From: Acidimangrovimonas sediminis
GTDB lineage: Bacteria; Pseudomonadota; Alphaproteobacteria; Rhodobacterales; Rhodobacteraceae
Assembly (NCBI RefSeq): GCF_002871005.1
Contig: NZ_PHSN01000005.1
Span: forward strand, 124,001 to 188,000
DNA: 64,000 bases
Direction: 5' to 3'
Shown here: positions 26,095-36,300 of the stretch, in pieces
How the letters are laid out: every line of letters begins with the position of its first letter
Numbering within the stretch: position 1 is the stretch's first letter
Notes under the pieces: model-generated
Told to the model about the DNA's origin: nothing
Seen by the model: only the letters and a program-made list of their open reading frames with translations
Database searches by the model: none
Made by a program: the position numbers and the translations under genes

Positions 26095-26661
26095 TCAGGG
26101 CTTGCCGAAATCGACGACCCAGAAGTCGTTGCCGTTGCCGCCGTGGGCGCGGCCGATGCCCAGTTCGGTGACATGCTTGTTGAGCATGTTCTTGCGGTGA
26201 TAGGTCGACAGCATCCAGAAGCCGACGATCGTCTTGACCGTGTCGTTGCCTTCGGCAGGCGCGCCTTGGCCGGTGTTCTCCTCGGCGTATTTCGTCGAGT
26301 AGCCGATCCGCTTGAAGCGATCCTCGTAGCTCGACCCGTCGAGGCCGGTGTGCGAGTAGATCCCCTGCACCGCATCGTCGCACGATTGCTGTTGCGCGAT
26401 CTGCTGCAGGTCCGGCGAGACGGTCAGCGCGGGCAGGTCCTTCTTCGCCCGTTCCGCGTTGATCCCGGCCAGGAGGTCGGCACGGAAGGCGCCGATGTCG
26501 GTGGGGATCGAGCATTGCCCGGGGGTCGAGGGCACGATCGGCGGCGGACCGGACGGCGTCGGCGCCGGGGCCGGCTCGGGCGCGCAGGCGCTGAGCGCGC
26601 CGAGCGCGACGGTTGCGAGGGTCAGCGCGGACAGCGTCCGGGGCAATGCGGTCTTCTTCAT
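26095..26661 (-). CDS. CAP/SCP-domain lipoprotein
   Basis: 188 aa. A lipoprotein signal with lipobox GALSAC (Cys near residue 26) is followed by a Pro-rich linker (APEPAPAPTPSGPPP). The CAP domain covers ~55-188, with AGINAERAKKDLPALTVSPDLQQIA, GIYSHTGLDGSSYEDR, YAEENTGQG and HRKNMLNKHVTELGIG. These hold the His/Glu pairs of the CAP cavity. Bacterial CAP proteins are envelope-associated; roles vary. The ATG at 26661 starts a normal signal peptide (MKKTALPRTL); an upstream extension was rejected. Confidence 0.92.
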   Translation of the reverse strand: MKKTALPRTLSALTLATVALGALSACAPEPAPAPTPSGPPPIVPSTPGQCSIPTDIGAFRADLLAGINAERAKKDLPALTVSPDLQQIAQQQSCDDAVQGIYSHTGLDGSSYEDRFKRIGYSTKYAEENTGQGAPAEGNDTVKTIVGFWMLSTYHRKNMLNKHVTELGIGRAHGGNGNDFWVVDFGKP

Positions 26662-26882
26662 GGGCCTGTGGGTCTCCTGAACGGCGTCTCTGTGCTTGGC
26701 GTCAGCGGCGGACATTACCATAGCTGACGCGGGCGGCAATGCACTTGCCGGAGATATACGTTACAGGCATTTAGCGGGTTCCCGCGCGGCAGGTGCGCGG
26801 GGATCACCCTCGCGTGTGCGGAACGCCGCGGGCGGGTGGGGGCGGCGGAAAGCTACCGGCGCACTCCGTCCCGCCCGGCGGG

Positions 26883-27173
26883 TCAGCCGTCGGGCCTGCG
26901 CCCCGGCGCTGCCAGGTAGCTGCGCAGCATCTCGCGCGTTTCCGTATCGTAACGTTCCATCCACTCCGCCGCGCCGATGTCGACCGAGAAGATCGCGCTG
27001 AAGGTATGGCGGTTCGAGATGTGGAACTGCGCATGCGCCACCCTCATGAAGCAGAGCGTCAGCGGATCGAGACCGGGCCGCACGCTACCCTTCGCCTCGC
27101 CGCGTTTCAGGAGTTCCGAGATCTGGGCCAGGACCGGCGAGGACAGTGTGCCGATCTTTTGCGATTGCTGCAT
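26883..27173 (-). pseudogene. TetR-family regulator remnant (C-terminal domain only)
   Basis: A 96-codon frame with the helical C-terminal ligand domain of a TetR-type regulator (LAQISELLKRGEAKGSVRPGLDPLTLCFMRVAHAQF-like text at residues ~15-50, and EWMERYDTETREMLRSYL near the end). There is no helix-turn-helix: the frame runs upstream into a 13-bp tandem repeat instead. In Rhodobacterales a TetR gene often sits beside BMP-type nucleoside ABC genes, and a decayed set of these lies immediately downstream. Best read as a truncated gene. Confidence 0.7.
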
Positions 27174-27197
27174 GTACTGCGCGCAGGATCCGCTCCT

Positions 27198-27249
27198 CCG
27201 TGTCTCGGGGCCGTGTCTCGGGTCCGTGTCTCGGGTCCGTGTCGCGGGC
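27198..27249. repeat. 13-bp tandem repeat, four copies
   Basis: CCGTGTCTCGGG starts at 27198, 27211 and 27224, and a variant CCGTGTCGCGGG at 27237, giving an exact 13-base period. It sits at the broken 5' end of the TetR remnant, between it and the ABC-transporter remnant. Confidence 0.9.
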
Positions 27250-27309
27250 GCTGCGGGGACGGCTGCGGCCGCCTCCGTTTCCCTCCCCGTGGGCGCGGGG
27301 CCGATGTAG

Positions 27310-27564
27310 GGGCTGTGCGGCATCGGCAAGTGCTTCGGCGATTTCGCCGCGCTCGAGGGCATCGAGCTCGGTTTCGCGGCGTGGGAGATCCACTGCTTGC
27401 TGGGCGAGAACGGGGCCGGCAGGTCGACCCTGTGCAACTTGATCTTAGGCATTCACGCCCCCTCCGCGGGCGAGATGCGCCTGAACCGCGCCGCATATGA
27501 CCCCGCCGGGCCGGGCGAGCGCGCGGCGATCGGCGCCATGATGGCCGGGCAGGAGGTGGCATGA
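27310..27564 (+). pseudogene. ABC transporter ATP-binding protein remnant (BMP/nucleoside type)
   Basis: 84 codons that join the two ends of a ~500-aa ATPase. The N-terminal piece is GIGKCFGDFAALEGIELGF with Walker A GENGAGRST, where the essential Lys is Arg. It then runs into the C-terminal tail ERAAIGAMMAGQEVA and stop. The middle (~400 residues with signature and Walker B) is missing and a TAG at 27307 cuts off the N-terminus. Its stop still overlaps the start of the next gene (ATGA), as in the intact ancestor. Confidence 0.78.
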
Positions 27565-28030
27565 CACGGATCGGATCCTCTTTCGACGCGCGAGCCCTGG
27601 TGCCGATCGCGGCGGTGCTGGCGGCCTTCGCGGTGGGCTTCTGCTGATCGGCACCACCGGCGCCCTGATCTGGACCGCGATGGGGGCCTTCCTCGACGGG
27701 GCCTTCCTCGACGGGGCGTTCGGGTCGGGCTACGCGATCTCGGCTTCGCTCAACCGCTGGGCGGGCTGGCCGGGGCCTACATGCTGGAGGGCGACCAATA
27801 TGCGCTGTTCTCCTCGGGCTACGGCTTCGACGGGCTGGTGGCGGGGCTGCTGGCCCGGGGCCGGGTGACCGGAGTGATCGCCGGGGCGCGGCTCTTCGGG
27901 TTCCTGCGCTCGGGGGGGATCACGATGGAGATGGTCTGTGCCCGCGGCTCTGGTGCAGATCGTGCAGGGGCTGATCGTCGTCTTCGTCGCGGGCCCCGCT
28001 ATGTGGCTCAAGCAAGCGGAGGCCAGATGA
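27561..28030 (+). pseudogene. ABC transporter permease remnant (first permease)
   Basis: It starts MTRIGSSFDARALVPIAAVLAAF, then TGA after 28 residues. The sequence resumes in another frame as LLIGTTGALIWTAMGAF and GSGYAISASLNR. After a large deletion it continues LGGLAGAYMLEGDQYALFSSGYGFDGLV in yet another frame. It ends PAALVQIVQGLIVVFVAGP and KQAEAR. The order matches a BMP-family sugar/nucleoside permease, with ~200 internal residues lost and at least two frameshifts. The stop overlaps the next start (ATGA). Confidence 0.75.
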
Positions 28031-28941
28031 CCCGGGAGCTTTTCGCCGTCTTCCTCGGATCCTCGATCCGGCTGGCGCCCCCCCTGATGTTCGCAGCGAT
28101 CGGAGAGCTGATCTCGGAACGCGCGGGTGTCCTGAACAGGAGCGTCGAGGGCATGATGCTGACCGGCGCCTTTGCCGCGGCGGTGGGCGAGTCGCTGACC
28201 GGCAGTCCCTGGCTTGGGGTGGTCGCGGGGCTGATCGCGGTGATCCCGGTGGCGCTTTTGCTGGCGGTGCTGACCAACGCGCTCAGGGCCAACCAGATCG
28301 TCACGGGGGGCGGGATCAACATCCTGATCCTGGGCGCCACCACGCTTGGTTACCGCGAGCTCTTCGGCAACCGCTCGGAAACCCAGATCCCGGGCTTCGC
28401 GCAATGGGCGCCGCCGGGGCTGGGGCAGATCCCGGTCTTCGGGGCGCAGAGCTTCAGCCAGGTCGGCCTTGCCTAACTGCTGATCCCGCTGGCGCTGGCG
28501 GTCTGGTTCGTGCTGCAACGCACCGGCCTGTCCGTGGCGCTGCGCGCGTCGGGCGACGCGCCGATGGCGGTGGCGCATTCGGGGCTGGGCGTGCGCGCGC
28601 TGCGCTACGGCGCGATCCTGGCGAGGGGGTTCTGCGCAAGTCTCGGCGGGGCATTCATGTCGGTGGGCGACATCCACACCTTTACCGACGGCATGACCAA
28701 CGGCGCGGGCTACCTCGCGATCTCGGCGGTGATCTTCGGCAACTGGCGGCTCGGGCGGACCATCGGCGCCTGCCTGATCTTCGGCGCGGCGAAGGCGCTG
28801 CAGTTCCAGCTGCCCGCGATGGGGATCGGGGCGCCGAGCGCGCTGCTGATCATGATGCCCTACCTGCTGGCCCTGATCGCGGTGGCGGGCCTCGTCGGCC
28901 GGCAACGTCCGCCGGCGGCGCTGACGCGGCCCTGGCCCTGA
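28027..28941 (+). pseudogene. ABC transporter permease with internal stop (second permease)
   Basis: It begins MTRELFAVFLGSSIRLAPPL and is nearly full length (304 codons). It keeps the conserved RAGVLNRSVEGMMLTGAF, VTGGGINILILG and AKALQFQLPAMG. A single in-frame TAA at 28474-28476 splits it after residue 149; reading continues in the same frame (LLIPLALAVWFVLQRTGL). This is a nonsense mutation rather than a frameshift. With the two upstream genes broken, the transporter cannot work. Confidence 0.82.
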
Positions 28942-29004
28942 GCTGGCGCCGGGTTGGCGCTGACCTGGCCCCGAGCGGAGGGGCCCGGCGCCGGGCGCAC
29001 CGGC

Positions 29005-29049
29005 CCAAGAGTTTTATCTAAAACTCTTGGCAAATCCTTGATCAAGGAT
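29005..29049 (-). terminator. Back-to-back palindromes after the DUF1289 gene
   Basis: The first palindrome is CCAAGAGTTTTA, loop TC, TAAAACTCTTGG (29005-29030, 12 perfect pairs). Four bases on is ATCCTTGATCAAGGAT (29034-29049, perfect). The second overlaps the DUF1289 stop codon. The layout recurs at 61531-61574 with different arm bases. It probably ends transcription from one or both sides. Confidence 0.7.
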
Positions 29050-29287
29050 CTTGATCCCCACCGTTCCGGCGTCCCGCGCGGCCGCCGCGGCGTTTCGCGA
29101 TCAGCGGGGCGCGGGCGGGGAGGGTTGCCATGATCCGCCGCCGCTCGTCCGGGCTCATCCGTGACCAGGCGCCGATCTCCTCGGCGGTGCGGTGGCAACC
29201 GACGCAGATCCCGGCCCCGGGGTGAAGCACGCAGATCTTCACGCAGGGGCTCTCGATCTCGTCGCGTTTCCAGACCTCGTCGTCCAT
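29042..29287 (-). CDS. DUF1289 protein
   Basis: 81 aa with the DUF1289 cysteine pattern: ESPCVKICVLHPGAGICVGCHRT holds four Cys near residues 15-31, a likely metal site. IGAWSRMSPDERRRIMATLPAR follows and the tail is basic. The ATG at 29287 gives the usual family length. It lies 20 bases downstream of ruvX on the same strand, so it is likely the last gene of ccmI-ruvX-DUF1289. Function unknown. Confidence 0.9.
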   Translation of the reverse strand: MDDEVWKRDEIESPCVKICVLHPGAGICVGCHRTAEEIGAWSRMSPDERRRIMATLPARAPLIAKRRGGRAGRRNGGDQDP

Positions 29288-29307
29288 CGTCGATCCTCGG
29301 GTGGGGC

Positions 29308-29784
29308 TCAGCCGGCCCTCAGGTTGCGCAACCGGTCGAGCGCGCCTTGCAGGATATAGCCCGCCGCGACATGGTCGATCACCTCGGCGCGACGCTTTCG
29401 CGACGTATCCGCCTCCAACAGCGCACGTTCGGCGGCGACGGTCGACAGCCGCTCGTCCCAGAAGGTGATCGGCAGGTCGGTCAGGCCCGAGAGGTTGCGT
29501 GCGAAGGCCCGGGTCTTCTGGCAGCGTGGCCCCTCGCTGCCGTCCATGTTGCGCGGCAGGCCGAGGACGATCCCGCCGATCTCGCGCTTGGCGAGGATCG
29601 CCAGCAGCGCCTCGGCATCCTTGGTGAACTTCACCCGGCGGATCGTCTCCAGCGGCGTCGCGACCGAGAGCAGGCCATCCGAGACCGCGACCCCGATCGT
29701 CTTGTCGCCGAAGTCGAGCCCCGCCAGCGCCCGGCGCGGGGGCAGGGCGGCGGCGAATTCCTCGATCGCCTCGATAACGCTCAT
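29308..29784 (-). CDS. ruvX: Holliday junction resolvase RuvX (YqgF)
   Basis: 158 aa with an RNase H-like fold: catalytic Asp in [19 protein letters not shown] (residues ~20-37), Glu in the middle strand region, [11 protein letters not shown] near 75, and Asp/Glu in [17 protein letters not shown]. YqgF proteins process nucleic-acid junctions and 16S rRNA ends. The start at 29784 overlaps the ccmI stop by 4 bases, which indicates coupled translation. Confidence 0.93.
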   Translation of the reverse strand: MSVIEAIEEFAAALPPRRALAGLDFGDKTIGVAVSDGLLSVATPLETIRRVKFTKDAEALLAILAKREIGGIVLGLPRNMDGSEGPRCQKTRAFARNLSGLTDLPITFWDERLSTVAAERALLEADTSRKRRAEVIDHVAAGYILQGALDRLRNLRAG

Positions 29785-31466
29785 GACGCCACCCCGGCCT
29801 TCTTCGCCGCCGCGCGGATGATCGAGAGCTCGTCGGGGTGGTCGGCAAAGCGCGTTTTCGCCTCGTTCCAGATCGCCGTGGCGCGCTCGGTGTTGCCCAG
29901 CACGCCGTAGGCCCCGATCAGCTGCGCCCATTCCGGCGCGGTGCCGCCCTCGGTCGCCAGCTTGTCGTTCAGACGCTGGACCATGCCCGCGATCATCTTC
30001 TGGCGCTCGGCCGGGGTCATCTTCTGTGCCGCCGCGATGTCGCCGGCCGAGGGGCCGGGCAGCGCCGGCGCGGCGCCCGGGGCCCCCGTTCCTTGACCAA
30101 CCGTTCCCTGATCAGCCGGACCCTGGTCCGCCATGCCCTGAGCTGCTGTACCCTGACCCGCCGCATCCTTCGCCGCGTTCTCGATCAGCTGAAGTGCCTG
30201 GGGCTTGTCCTTGTAGGCGGCGCGGGCCTTGGCGATTGCGTCGGCTCGCTTGGCGGTCTCGCCCAGAACGCCGTAGGCGCCGATCAGCCGTGCCCATTCG
30301 GCGGGGCTGCCCCCATCCTTGTCCAGCCGTTCCGCCAGCCCCTGAACCATGCCGCGGATCATCTCCTGCCGCTCTGCCGGGGTCATCTTCTGCGCAGCCG
30401 CGACGTCGCCGGCCGAGGGGCCGGGCAGGGCGCCTTTGCCGCCCCCGGAGGGCGGGCCCTTCTCGGGTGGCAGCTGGTAGCGGACGCCGGCCAGCGCCGC
30501 CATCTGCGGCAGCTGGGCGCGCAGTTGCGGCACCCACGACGCCCCCGCCGGGCTGTCGTCGAGCAATGCCGCCCAGATCCTGAAACCGACGTCGGGCCGG
30601 CCGATCTGTGCCATCATCACGCCAAGGTAATAGCGCGCCTCGCCATTCTTCGGATCCATCTTCAGGGCGGTGTTGATCGCGCTCTCGGCCTCGGGTGAGA
30701 TATAGCCGTTGGTCGCGTCATACATCAGCGCGGCCAGCTCGACATAATCCGCGGCCGTCGCCGCGTCGCCCTTCAGCCGGATCACCTGTTTCTGGGCGTC
30801 GACGGCGGCCTCGAACTTGCCGAGCTGCGGCTCATAGGTCACCAGGAGCTTCTGGCCGGTCAGGTCGTCGGGGTGCGCCTTGACCACCGCGCGCAGCTTT
30901 TCGATCATCGCAAGCGAGGTGGCATCGGGTGGCGGGAACAGCGGTGGTTGCCCCGCCGCGGCGCGGCGCTTCTCCTCGGCCGCCAGCGCCTGCTGGAACT
31001 GCTCAGATATCGCCTTCTGACTGGGCCGCTCCATCGCCAGCTTGCGCGATTCGGCCAGACGGGCGGCCATCGGGTCGTCCTGCATCCCCGGCACGCCCAC
31101 GTCGCGATAAAGCAGGACGGACCCGGCCAGCAGCAGGACGACGACGATGCCCGCGGCCCAGCTTGCGGCCTTCGGTGCGGCGCGGGGCGGGGTGCCCGCG
31201 GCCAGCGCCCGGTCGGCCTCCAGCACCCGGCGCGACACCTCGGTGCGCACCCGGCGCGCCTCTTCCTCGGTGATCGTGCCGCGGGCCAGGTCGCGCTCCA
31301 CCTCCTTGAGCTGGTCGCGGTAGATCTGCAGGTCGTAGGCCGCCGCAGGGGTTTCCAGTCGCCGTCCGCGCCACAGGGCAAGCAGCATCAGCCCGGCCAC
31401 CACCGCGATCATCACGCCGGCCGCAAGCCAGAAGCCCGCGTCACCCCAGTCACTCAGGACGTCCAT
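29781..31466 (-). CDS. ccmI: c-type cytochrome biogenesis protein CcmI
   Basis: 561 aa. Two transmembrane helices (residues ~12-33 and ~95-115) flank a cytoplasmic segment [22 protein letters not shown], typical of CcmI. The periplasmic part (from ~150) has TPR-like repeats ([20 protein letters not shown]). CcmI carries apocytochrome c to the heme ligase. The C-terminal part holds an internal duplication: PGPSAGD(V/I)[12 protein letters not shown] occurs twice, joined by a Gln/Gly-rich linker, so this copy is longer than usual. Confidence 0.92.
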   Translation of the reverse strand: MDVLSDWGDAGFWLAAGVMIAVVAGLMLLALWRGRRLETPAAAYDLQIYRDQLKEVERDLARGTITEEEARRVRTEVSRRVLEADRALAAGTPPRAAPKAASWAAGIVVVLLLAGSVLLYRDVGVPGMQDDPMAARLAESRKLAMERPSQKAISEQFQQALAAEEKRRAAAGQPPLFPPPDATSLAMIEKLRAVVKAHPDDLTGQKLLVTYEPQLGKFEAAVDAQKQVIRLKGDAATAADYVELAALMYDATNGYISPEAESAINTALKMDPKNGEARYYLGVMMAQIGRPDVGFRIWAALLDDSPAGASWVPQLRAQLPQMAALAGVRYQLPPEKGPPSGGGKGALPGPSAGDVAAAQKMTPAERQEMIRGMVQGLAERLDKDGGSPAEWARLIGAYGVLGETAKRADAIAKARAAYKDKPQALQLIENAAKDAAGQGTAAQGMADQGPADQGTVGQGTGAPGAAPALPGPSAGDIAAAQKMTPAERQKMIAGMVQRLNDKLATEGGTAPEWAQLIGAYGVLGNTERATAIWNEAKTRFADHPDELSIIRAAAKKAGVAS

Positions 31467-31713
31467 CGTCTACCTCCGCGCTCGCGCCCCCCGTGTAAGC
31501 CCTACGTTCGCGCGAAAAAAGCTGAAAATCCGCCGCAGGGGGGAGGCGGGGCCTGCCCCGTCCTGCGTCATCCTGTCCCGGTTTGCCCCGTTCCGGCCCC
31601 ACGGCGGGCCCGATGTCGCATTCCCGCCGATTTGTGCCGCTCGCGGTGGCGGCCGCCCCCCAAGGGCGATTAGAACCCGGGATAGGACGCCAGACGCCGG
31701 GGAGTCGCCGCCG

Positions 31714-32958
31714 ATGAAACGCTATTCCGTCTTCGCCATCGCCCGCGAGGCCATGCGCCACCACACCGGGTGGGAACGCGCCTGGGCCTCGCCCGAGCCG
31801 AAGGCAAACTATGATGTGATCATCATCGGCGCCGGGGGGCATGGCCTCGCCACCGCCTATTACCTCGGCAAGAACTTCGGCATCACCAATGTCGCGGTGA
31901 TCGAGAAGGGCTGGCTGGGCGGCGGCAACACCGGGCGCAACACCACGATCATCCGGTCGAACTACCTTCAGGACCCCTCGGCCGCGATCTACGACAAGGC
32001 GCTGAAGCTCTACGAGAACCTTAGCCAGGACCTGAACTACAACGTCATGTTCTCGCCCCGCGGTCTGCTCATGCTGGCCCAGACCCACCACGAGGTCCGC
32101 GGCTACCTGCGCACGGTCCATGCCAACAACCTTCAGGGCGTCGCGACCGAGTGGATCGAGCCCGCCAAGGTCAAGGAGATCGTGCCGATCATCAACATCG
32201 ACGGGCCGCGCTACCCGGTGCTCGGCGCGCTCTGGCAGCGCCGCGGCGGCACCGCGCGGCACGATGCCGTGGCCTGGGGCTACGCACGTGCCTGCTCCGA
32301 CATGGGCATGCACATCCTCCAGAAGACCGAGGTCACGGGCGTGCGCCAGGAAAACGGCGCGGTCACCGGGGTCGAGACCTCGCGGGGCTTCATCGGCACC
32401 AAGAAGCTGGGCATCGTCGTCGCCGGCCATTCGGGCCAGGTCGCCGGCATGGCGGGCTTCCGCCTCCCGCTCGAGGCGGTCGCGCTTCAGGCGCTGGTGT
32501 CCGAGCCGATCAAACCCTGCATGGACGTAGTCGTCATGGCCAACACCGTGCACGGCTACATGTCGCAATCCGACAAAGGCGAGATGGTCATTGGCGGCGG
32601 CACCGACAGCTTCAACAACTTCACCCAGCGCGGTTCCTTCCACCATATCGAGGAAACCCTGCGCGCGCTGGTCGAGACCTTCCCGATGATCTCGCGCCTC
32701 AAGATGCTGCGGCAATGGGGCGGCATCGTCGACATGACCGGCGACCGTTCTCCCATCATCTCCAAGACGCCGCTGGGCAATTGCTTCATCAACTGCGGCT
32801 GGGGCACCGGCGGCTTCAAGGCGATCCCGGGTTCGGGCTGGGCGATGGCGGAGCTGATGGCCCGCGGACACGCCCCGCTCGCCGCCGAATTCGGCCTCGA
32901 CCGCTTCCGCGAGGGCCGCTTCATCGACGAAAGCGTTGCCGCCGGGGTGGCCCACTGA
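31714..32958 (+). CDS. soxB: Sarcosine oxidase subunit beta
   Basis: 414-aa flavoprotein subunit of the heterotetrameric enzyme that demethylates sarcosine to glycine and formaldehyde or methylene-THF. The FAD-binding motif is VIIIGAGGHGLATAYYL near residue 36. The flavin-attachment region is GGNTGRNTTIIRSNYL (residue ~72), with His/Arg at the site for covalent FMN. Near the end are MTGDRSPIISKTPLG and NCGWGTGGFKAIPGSG. The ATG at 31714 is the first of the soxBDAG operon. Confidence 0.96.
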   Translation: MKRYSVFAIAREAMRHHTGWERAWASPEPKANYDVIIIGAGGHGLATAYYLGKNFGITNVAVIEKGWLGGGNTGRNTTIIRSNYLQDPSAAIYDKALKLYENLSQDLNYNVMFSPRGLLMLAQTHHEVRGYLRTVHANNLQGVATEWIEPAKVKEIVPIINIDGPRYPVLGALWQRRGGTARHDAVAWGYARACSDMGMHILQKTEVTGVRQENGAVTGVETSRGFIGTKKLGIVVAGHSGQVAGMAGFRLPLEAVALQALVSEPIKPCMDVVVMANTVHGYMSQSDKGEMVIGGGTDSFNNFTQRGSFHHIEETLRALVETFPMISRLKMLRQWGGIVDMTGDRSPIISKTPLGNCFINCGWGTGGFKAIPGSGWAMAELMARGHAPLAAEFGLDRFREGRFIDESVAAGVAH

Positions 32959-33061
32959 TGGTCGTGCCTTCCCTTCATCTTGGCGAAAATACTCTCGGGG
33001 GGCTCAGGGGGGCAGTCATGCCCCCTGCCTTCGCCCCCCGCCGTACTGCAAAGGTCTGCCC

Positions 33062-33385
33062 ATGCTGATCCTCGAATGCCCCTATTGCGGCGTCAAAGCC
33101 GAAGAATCCGAACTCGCCGCCGGCGGAGAGGCGCATCTGAAGCGCTTCGGCGCGGGATCTACGGACGAGGATTTCGAGGGCTACCTGTTCGCCCGCAAGA
33201 ACCCCAAGGGCGTGCATTTCGAACGCTGGCGCCACGCCTACGGCTGCGGCAAGTGGTTCCTCGCGGCGCGCTGCACCGCCACGCTCGAGGTGTTCGGGAC
33301 CTATCCAGCCCAGACCGCCGAGCCGCCCGCCGACCTTGTGGCGAAGATCAAGCAGAAACGCCCGGAATGGGAGGGCTACAAATGA
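33062..33385 (+). CDS. soxD: Sarcosine oxidase subunit delta
   Basis: 107 aa. Zinc-binding Cys occur in LILECPYCGVK and AYGCGKWFLAARC, as in SoxD. ARKNPKGVHFERWRH is conserved in the middle. It follows soxB after 103 bases that hold a GC-rich dispersed element, and overlaps soxA by 4 bases (ATGA). The ATG at 33062 gives the normal family start MLILECPYCG. Confidence 0.95.
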   Translation: MLILECPYCGVKAEESELAAGGEAHLKRFGAGSTDEDFEGYLFARKNPKGVHFERWRHAYGCGKWFLAARCTATLEVFGTYPAQTAEPPADLVAKIKQKRPEWEGYK

Positions 33386-36300
33386 GCACCCGTCTTTCCT
33401 CGGGCGGCCGGCTGATCGACCGGGCGCGCACCGTCGAGTACAGCTTCAACGGCAAGCGCCTGCGCGGCTTCAAGGGCGACACGCTGGCCTCGGCGCTGCT
33501 TGCCTCCGACCAGATGCTCGTCGGCCGGTCGTTCAAGTATCACCGACCGCGCGGCATCGTGGCCTCGGGCGCGGAAGAGCCCAACGCCCTCGTGGGCCTG
33601 GGGACCGGTGCGCGGTTCGAGCCGAACCAGCGCATGACCACGACCGAGCTGTTCGACGGCCTGTCGTCGGCCAGCCAGAACCACTGGCCCAGCCTCGAAT
33701 ACGACGTGGGCGTGCTGAACAACGCGGTGGCAAAGTTCCTGCCGGCCGGCTTCTACTACAAGACCTTCATCCACCCCCGCGCCGCCTGGAAACACGTGTT
33801 CGAGCCGGTGATCCGCCAGTCCGCGGGCCTGGGCCGCGTACCGAAGGAACGCGACGCCGACCGCTACGAATATTTCTATGCCCATTGCGACCTGCTGGTC
33901 GTGGGCGGGGGGATCGCCGGGCTTCAGGCGGCGCTGGTGGCCGGGGCCGCGGGTGCCCGCGTGCTGGTGCTGGAACAGACCGCGCATTGGGGCGGACGTG
34001 CCCCCGTGGACGGGGTGGAGATCGACGGAAAACCTGCCGAGGCCTGGATCAAGGCTTCCGTGCAAGCCCTTGAAAAAATGTCGAATGTCATGCTGCGTCG
34101 CCGCACGATGGCGTCGGGTGTCTATGACCACGGCTATGTTCTTGCCGATGAGAAGGTGGCCGATCACACCCCCGGCGACGGGCGTCCGCGGCACCGGCTG
34201 TGGCGCATTCGGGCGGGGCGCATCGTCACCGCGACCGGCGCGATCGAACGGCCGCTGGCCTTTGCCGGCAACGACATCCCGGGCGTCATGCTGGCCTCGG
34301 CGGTGCGCGACTACGTGGTGAACTGGGCGGTCAGCCCGGGCGACCGCACGGTCGTCGTGACCAACAACGACGATGCCTATCGCACCGCGCTGGCGCTGAA
34401 GGCGGCGGGGCTTCAGGTGCCTGCCGTCGTCGACGCGCGTGACCGTGCCGACGGCGCGCTGCCGCAGGCCGCGCGGGCCGCGGGGATCCGCGTGCTCACC
34501 GGCTCGGCCATCGCCAAGGCCCATGGCGGCAAGCGCCTGTCGGGCGTCGCGATCTGCGCCCAGGGCGGCGAGGGCAATGCCGTCACCGAAGAGATCCCCT
34601 GCGAAGCGGTTGCCATGTCGGGCGGCTGGTCGCCAGTTGTCCACCTCTACAGCCATTGCGGCGGCAAGCTGAGCTGGGACGAGGCACATGCCATGTTCCG
34701 CCCTGACGCGGCCCGCCCGCCCACCGGCGCCGATGGCACCGGCTTCGTCTTTGCCGCCGGGGCCGCCAATGGCGCGCTTTACGTGCAGGACGTGCTGGGC
34801 GACGCGACGAAGGCCACCATCGCCGCACTTCAGGCCGCGGGCGTGGCCGAGGTCGAAACCGTCGTCCCCGCCGTGAAGGCCGAGGTGGAGGCGCCGATGA
34901 TCCCGATCTGGGTCATGCCGCAGGGCGCGGGGCCGGATCTGCGCATGAAGATGTGGCTCGACTACCAGAACGACGTGAAGGTCTCGGACGTGCAGCTGGC
35001 CGCGCGCGAGGGCTATGAAAGCGTCGAGCACACCAAGCGCTATACCACGCTGGGCATGGCGACGGATCAGGGGAAGCTAAGCAACATCAACGGCTTGGCG
35101 GTACTTTCTAATGCTTTGAACGCACCGATCCCAGAGGTGGGTACCACCACCTTCCGCCCGCCCTATACCCCGGTCACCATCGGCGCGCTTGCCGGTGAGG
35201 CGCGGGGCGAGATCTTCCAGCCGCTGCGCCGTACCGCGATCCACGACTGGCACGAGGCACATGGCGTTGAGTGGGAGCCCGTCGGCCACTGGCGCCGGCC
35301 CTATTGCTACAAGAACGGGGCCGAGATCGCCTCGGCCGCCGTCAACCGCGAAGTTCTGGCGGTGCGCGAACGGGTCGGCCTGCTCGACGCCTCGACGCTG
35401 GGCAAGATCCTGGTGAAGGGGCCGGATGCCGGGCGCTTCCTCGACATGCTCTACACCAACATGATGAGCAACCTGAAACCGGGCAAATGCCGCTATGGTC
35501 TGATGTGCTCGGAAAACGGCTTCCTGATGGACGACGGCGTCGTCGCCCGGATCGACGAGGAGACGTGGCTGTGCCACACCACCTCGGGCGGGGCGGACCG
35601 GATCCATGGCTGGATGGAAGACTGGCTGCAATGCGAATGGTGGGACTGGAAGGTCTACACCGCCAACCTGACCGAGCAATATACCCAGATCGCCGTGGTC
35701 GGCCCGAAGGCCCGCGCTGTTCTGGAAAAGCTTGGCGGGATCGAGGTTTCCGGCGAAGAGTTCAAGTTCATGGAATGGCGCGAGGGCACGCTTGGCGGCC
35801 TGCCTGCGCGGATCTTCCGGATCTCGTTCTCGGGTGAACTCAGCTACGAGATCGCCACCCCCGCGGGCCATGGCCGCGCGCTGTGGGATGCGCTTCTGAA
35901 AGCGGGCGAGGAGTTCGGCATCACCCCCTACGGCACCGAGGCGCTGCACGTCATGCGGGCCGAGAAGGGCTTTATCATGATCGGGGATGAAAGCGACGGC
36001 ACCGTCATCCCGCAGGACCTGAACCTGAACTGGGCAATCTCGAAGAAGAAAGAGGATTTCCTCGGCAAGCGGGGGCAGGAGCGCAGCTACCTAGCCGATC
36101 CCGGGCGGTGGAAGCTTGTCGGTCTGGAAACCCTTGACGGCACGGTCCTGCCCGATGGCGCCTATGCGGTGGCCGACGGCTTCAACGCCAACGGCCAGCG
36201 CAACACGCAGGGGCGGATCACCTCGACCTACTGGTCGCCGACCCTGCGCAAGGGCATCGCGATGGCGCTGGTGCACCGCGGGCCGGAGCGAATGGGCGAG

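Noticed and set aside
32980-33381. Extended N-terminus for the soxA frame
   Set aside because: It reads through soxD in another frame; the real start overlaps the soxD stop and matches the family.
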